A stretch of 64,000 nt of DNA from positions 7,860,432 through 7,924,431 of the forward strand of contig OX359284.1 of the NCBI GenBank assembly GCA_947179155.2. Direction: 5' to 3'. The stretch is from Hedera helix (taxonomy: Eukaryota > Streptophyta > Magnoliopsida > Apiales > Araliaceae). The notes under the pieces were generated by a model. The model saw only the letters and a list, made by a program, of their open reading frames with translations, searched no databases and was not told the DNA's origin. Position numbers and translations under genes: made by a program. Of this stretch, positions 60,905 through 64,000 are shown one piece after another (position 1 is the stretch's first letter; the number at the start of each line of letters is the position of its first letter).

Positions 60905-60916
60905 TGATATCAAAGC
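60905..60916 (+). other. Mutated primer-binding site
   Basis: TGATATCAAAGC differs from the standard TGGTATCAGAGC only by two G-to-A changes and lies two bases after the LTR end. Confidence 0.65.
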
Positions 60917-60956
60917 AAGTTCTCTTGATCAAACCTTAACCGCTGGAGTAGATCCT

Positions 60957-63600
60957 ATGGCACAAAAATAAATCAATTCTGAATTTAAATGATGAAAATT
61001 CATTTAAGTGTTATATAGATAAATTGCTTAATGAAATGTTTAAGTGCTTGCAGTTATGTACATCTATGGTGTAAGATTATTTATAAGATGCATTATACGA
61101 TTCATTTGCTACATTTAAGCTGGCTTTATCTATTAAAGACTCTATCAAGATGGCTGTCAAATTATATCAATATGATCAGACATATAGAAGAGACTAGTTA
61201 CTCTGGACGAGCAAGGAAATAATGCATTCAAGGATGTGCTTAACTACTGAATCACTAAGAAGGGCAGAAGAGCTTTATCAGAAATGCATGAAGGTGCTAT
61301 ATCAAGCAAGAGATCTCTCCTAGTTCATCAGAATGAAATGACTGTATAAATGAGATATTCAATATTCTTCTCAACTTCTCAAAAGCTTTTGGCAAGACAT
61401 GCTCAAAGAAGCATATCAACATCAAAAGTCTTACAAGCTTTGTTCAGCAAATTGGATGTCTAACAGAGAGTCATAAAGTTTACACAAGATAACTTTGCAG
61501 CAAGAATGACTTGTCAGTATGCCAAAGCTTTACAAGAAAAGAGAAATAGTATCAGCTCTGAATGTAAGGAAGACTATTTACGATGTTGTCCTTGAAGCTA
61601 CATAAAAGTCACTTAAAGACTCTCTCTCTCGAAAAGAAACAAAACGAAATGAACAGATGGAAATTAGTTAGGAAAGCTGATATGCACAAGTCAAAAGAAA
61701 AAGAAATCATGTCAGACCTAAATCTAAGGTGATGCAATTGAGAGGGAGCCTTAGATTTGAAGGGAATAAGAAGATCCAGAAGTTATAATGATCAAAGGAG
61801 AAACTGAAGGGTGAAGACAATAATACAAATGCTGATATGATTCAACAAGCTACCTGCATTATTCTTCTACAAAATACTCTTGATATTTCTGATACCTTAC
61901 ATCGCATGATCACTAAGTTCCAAAGCTATATGATCCAAATAATTGCTCAAAATCTCTATGATCATAGAGCATCTCAGCTCATTAATTGTCGAGTCTTTAA
62001 ATTCAGAGTCAAATATCAGTTAGACTCAATAATCATCAGCTAATCAATCCTATGTTAAGCTAAGCTCAACAAATGCAATATCTTATGTTGACAGAAGACG
62101 GAGATAGGTGATTCAATACACTAAAATGAAAATAGGAAGGGAGATCACATCAGAAGAAAGAATCTTTAATCCTCTTATCAGATTCAGAGATGACAAAGCA
62201 AGAGAACACTATGCAATGAGGAAATAAGCTAAACGAAAAGATTCTTCAAGGGGCGACAAAGGGTTAAATGAGAAATAAGAATCCTATATTGATCGGGGAG
62301 TGCTCATAAGCTTACAAGAAGTTTAAATTTTGGAGAATCATATCACAACATCAAGTGCCTCCAAGTACGAATTGATATAAACGAGCTAATGCTTGTAATC
62401 ACCAGAGAAAAAGAAGGTTTATAAGAAGAAAGGTGAACAAAAAGGCAAAACAGATGTTGATCCTCAAAATGCTTCAAAGAGGTAAATCTAAACACTAAAC
62501 ACACACATACACGCATAAGTGTCATATCTACTATATGTGAATTTTTATCTGTTGATATTATATCTATCACGATAGTACGAAAAAGATAACACTACGATTA
62601 AACGAAGCAGGAACGTAAAGTAAGTTCATTTTATGAATCAACTAGGTGACAATCGTAGAACTAATTCTCATTCTACAAAAACTTGAAATTACAAATCAGT
62701 ATGGCATTGGAAACTATATGAGCCAAGAAAATAAAATTGCCTATATATGCCTAAATATATAATGTTGTACTTTGATAATTTATTGTTGTGTGTAATTTCA
62801 ATAACATATTCCATGATTTTAATCTCAAGATTAAAATATATATGGATATTCAATATTAACTAACCTTAATGGACTCAACCAAATATGAGTACCAGAACTA
62901 AATACAAATGTAGGTAAGAAGCTACATTAAATAAACATGAAACACAAATAGTGGATGATCAATACATGTGATGAGAAATCAAGCTCTTCTATCATGCTTC
63001 AAAGAAAAAAGGAGTACAACACTACCTATTGAGCATCAACCAAGTATACAATTAGGAAAATCAAGAAGTCTTCCTAACACAGCCAGATATCAAGGCAAAT
63101 GTAGTATCTAAAGGTCAAGTCTCTAAACGCTCAAGTAAATCTTCGTCAAAGAGAAGATCATGCAAAGTTGTCAGTAAGAAGTATCAAAGAAAATATCATT
63201 CATAGGAAGACGTTCAACTTCAACAAATAGGCCCCAACAACTTCTACAAACATATATCTTCGGGCCAATACTAACTGTCAAATCTTGAAGAAAATAAATA
63301 CACTTCAATCATTATAGATGATCACTGTAGAGATATTCTTTTATGGTCTCCAAAGAAAAAATCAGCTTAAGTTTAATCAAGTTCTTCAATTTGATTATAA
63401 AGCCAAGTAGATCAAAAGAACGATTATGGAAAAGAGTTCAACTTCTCTGAGAACAATGACTTCTGTGAAGAAAAAACTTCAAAATCTCACTGAATTAAGA
63501 ACTTCACAACGGAATGAAGAAGAACATAAAATTCGATGAGTACATCTGATCTTCAATAGTTGAAGCTATCAACAGTCTTGCTACAGTCTGGATAATTATT
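60957..63600 (+). pseudogene. Decayed leader/gag region of the SIRE-like element
   Basis: ATGGCACAAAAA at 60957 is where gag would start; the frame has a stop at codon 5 and many after it. The following 2.6 kb is A-rich with no intact frame above 75 codons and no zinc knuckle or RT motif that I can recognise. The assignment rests on position. Confidence 0.35.
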
Positions 63601-63604
63601 TCAT

Positions 63605-64000
63605 TCTACAAACCTTGAAGAAAAGTAAGTCAAATCTTGATTGTTTGTGCATCGTGCATGTCTCTTATTCAATTTATGTTGACCCTTAAAGTACTTCAAT
63701 GATTCATGATCCGTATGAATAACGAACTCTTTAGGCCATAGGTAGTGCTGCCATGTCTCCAAGGCTCGAACCAACGTGTACAATTCTTTGTCGTAAGCAG
63801 AATAGTTAAGAACCGTCCCCACTCAATTTCTCACTAAAGTACGCCATTGGTTTGATTTCTTACATCAATACCACTCCAATTCCCAAACCTGAAGCATCAT
63901 ATTCAAGTTCAAACATTTTAGTAAAATTAGGTAAAAACAAGTAAATGAGCATTAGTTAATTTATATTTAATTTATTGAAAAGCCTTCTCTTGCTCATCTC
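63605..64000 (-). pseudogene. Gypsy RT end and RNase H, decayed and cut by the window edge
   Basis: On the minus strand ELEYDASGLGIGVVLM (about 63900-63850) and PMAYFSEKLSG precede, after a frame change, NYSAYDKELYTLVRALE, HYLWPKEFVIHTDHESLKY and KGQHKLNKRHA (63822-63650). These are chromovirus-type RNase H motifs. Several stops interrupt it, and homology ends near 63605 before the integrase. Confidence 0.85.

Overview
The window is repeat-rich nuclear DNA of a flowering plant, most likely a eudicot. It is AT-rich and packed with nested LTR retrotransposons, MITEs and long microsatellites. One host gene is clear: an eight-exon plus-strand gene for an ArfGAP + C2 protein of the plant AGD11/12/13 (ZAC) type, 22380-37507. 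Splicing the exons gives an uninterrupted 366-residue frame with canonical GT..AG borders. The species cannot be named from the sequence.

Layout. 1-1556 and 11341-11942 are the two halves of an old chromovirus LTR, split by a young, complete, non-coding large retrotransposon derivative (LARD, 1557-11335, minus orientation). The LARD has 3410-bp near-identical LTRs, an ACAAG target duplication, an initiator-Met-type primer site and a polypurine tract. 11993-14036 is the truncated pol of the old chromovirus: one frame, nine stops, no frameshift. 14037-19937 is a three-level nest of LTR sequences (A holds B, B holds C), with exact 5-bp target duplications for B and C. 19966-20488 is a foldback MITE with telomere-like inner repeats.

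22060-37720 is the ArfGAP-C2 gene. Intron 3 holds a Stowaway MITE and a decayed gypsy remnant. The 6.7-kb intron 7 holds a TRIM-like element, whose left LTR was split by a 3.8-kb LTR element that itself carries a hAT-type element. A second hAT-type element lies downstream of the gene (38212-38971).

39460-64000 is almost all repeats: a SIRE-like copia segment, a 1.6-kb solo LTR (42592-44180), an 8.1-kb block made of a solo LTR with an internal 968-bp tandem duplication split by a second solo LTR related to the LARD, copia-like non-coding sequence with a (TTG/TTA)n block, a SIRE-like LTR end with a mutated primer site, and a decayed gypsy RNase H running off the right edge.

The observations most worth following are structural: dense arrays of short, apparently covarying stem-loops in the LARD interior; a stem-loop just upstream of the polypurine tract in several elements; a GAGC..GCTC hairpin in several LTR families; and CpG-rich palindromic islets shared by otherwise dissimilar LTRs. 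All are by-eye observations without statistics.
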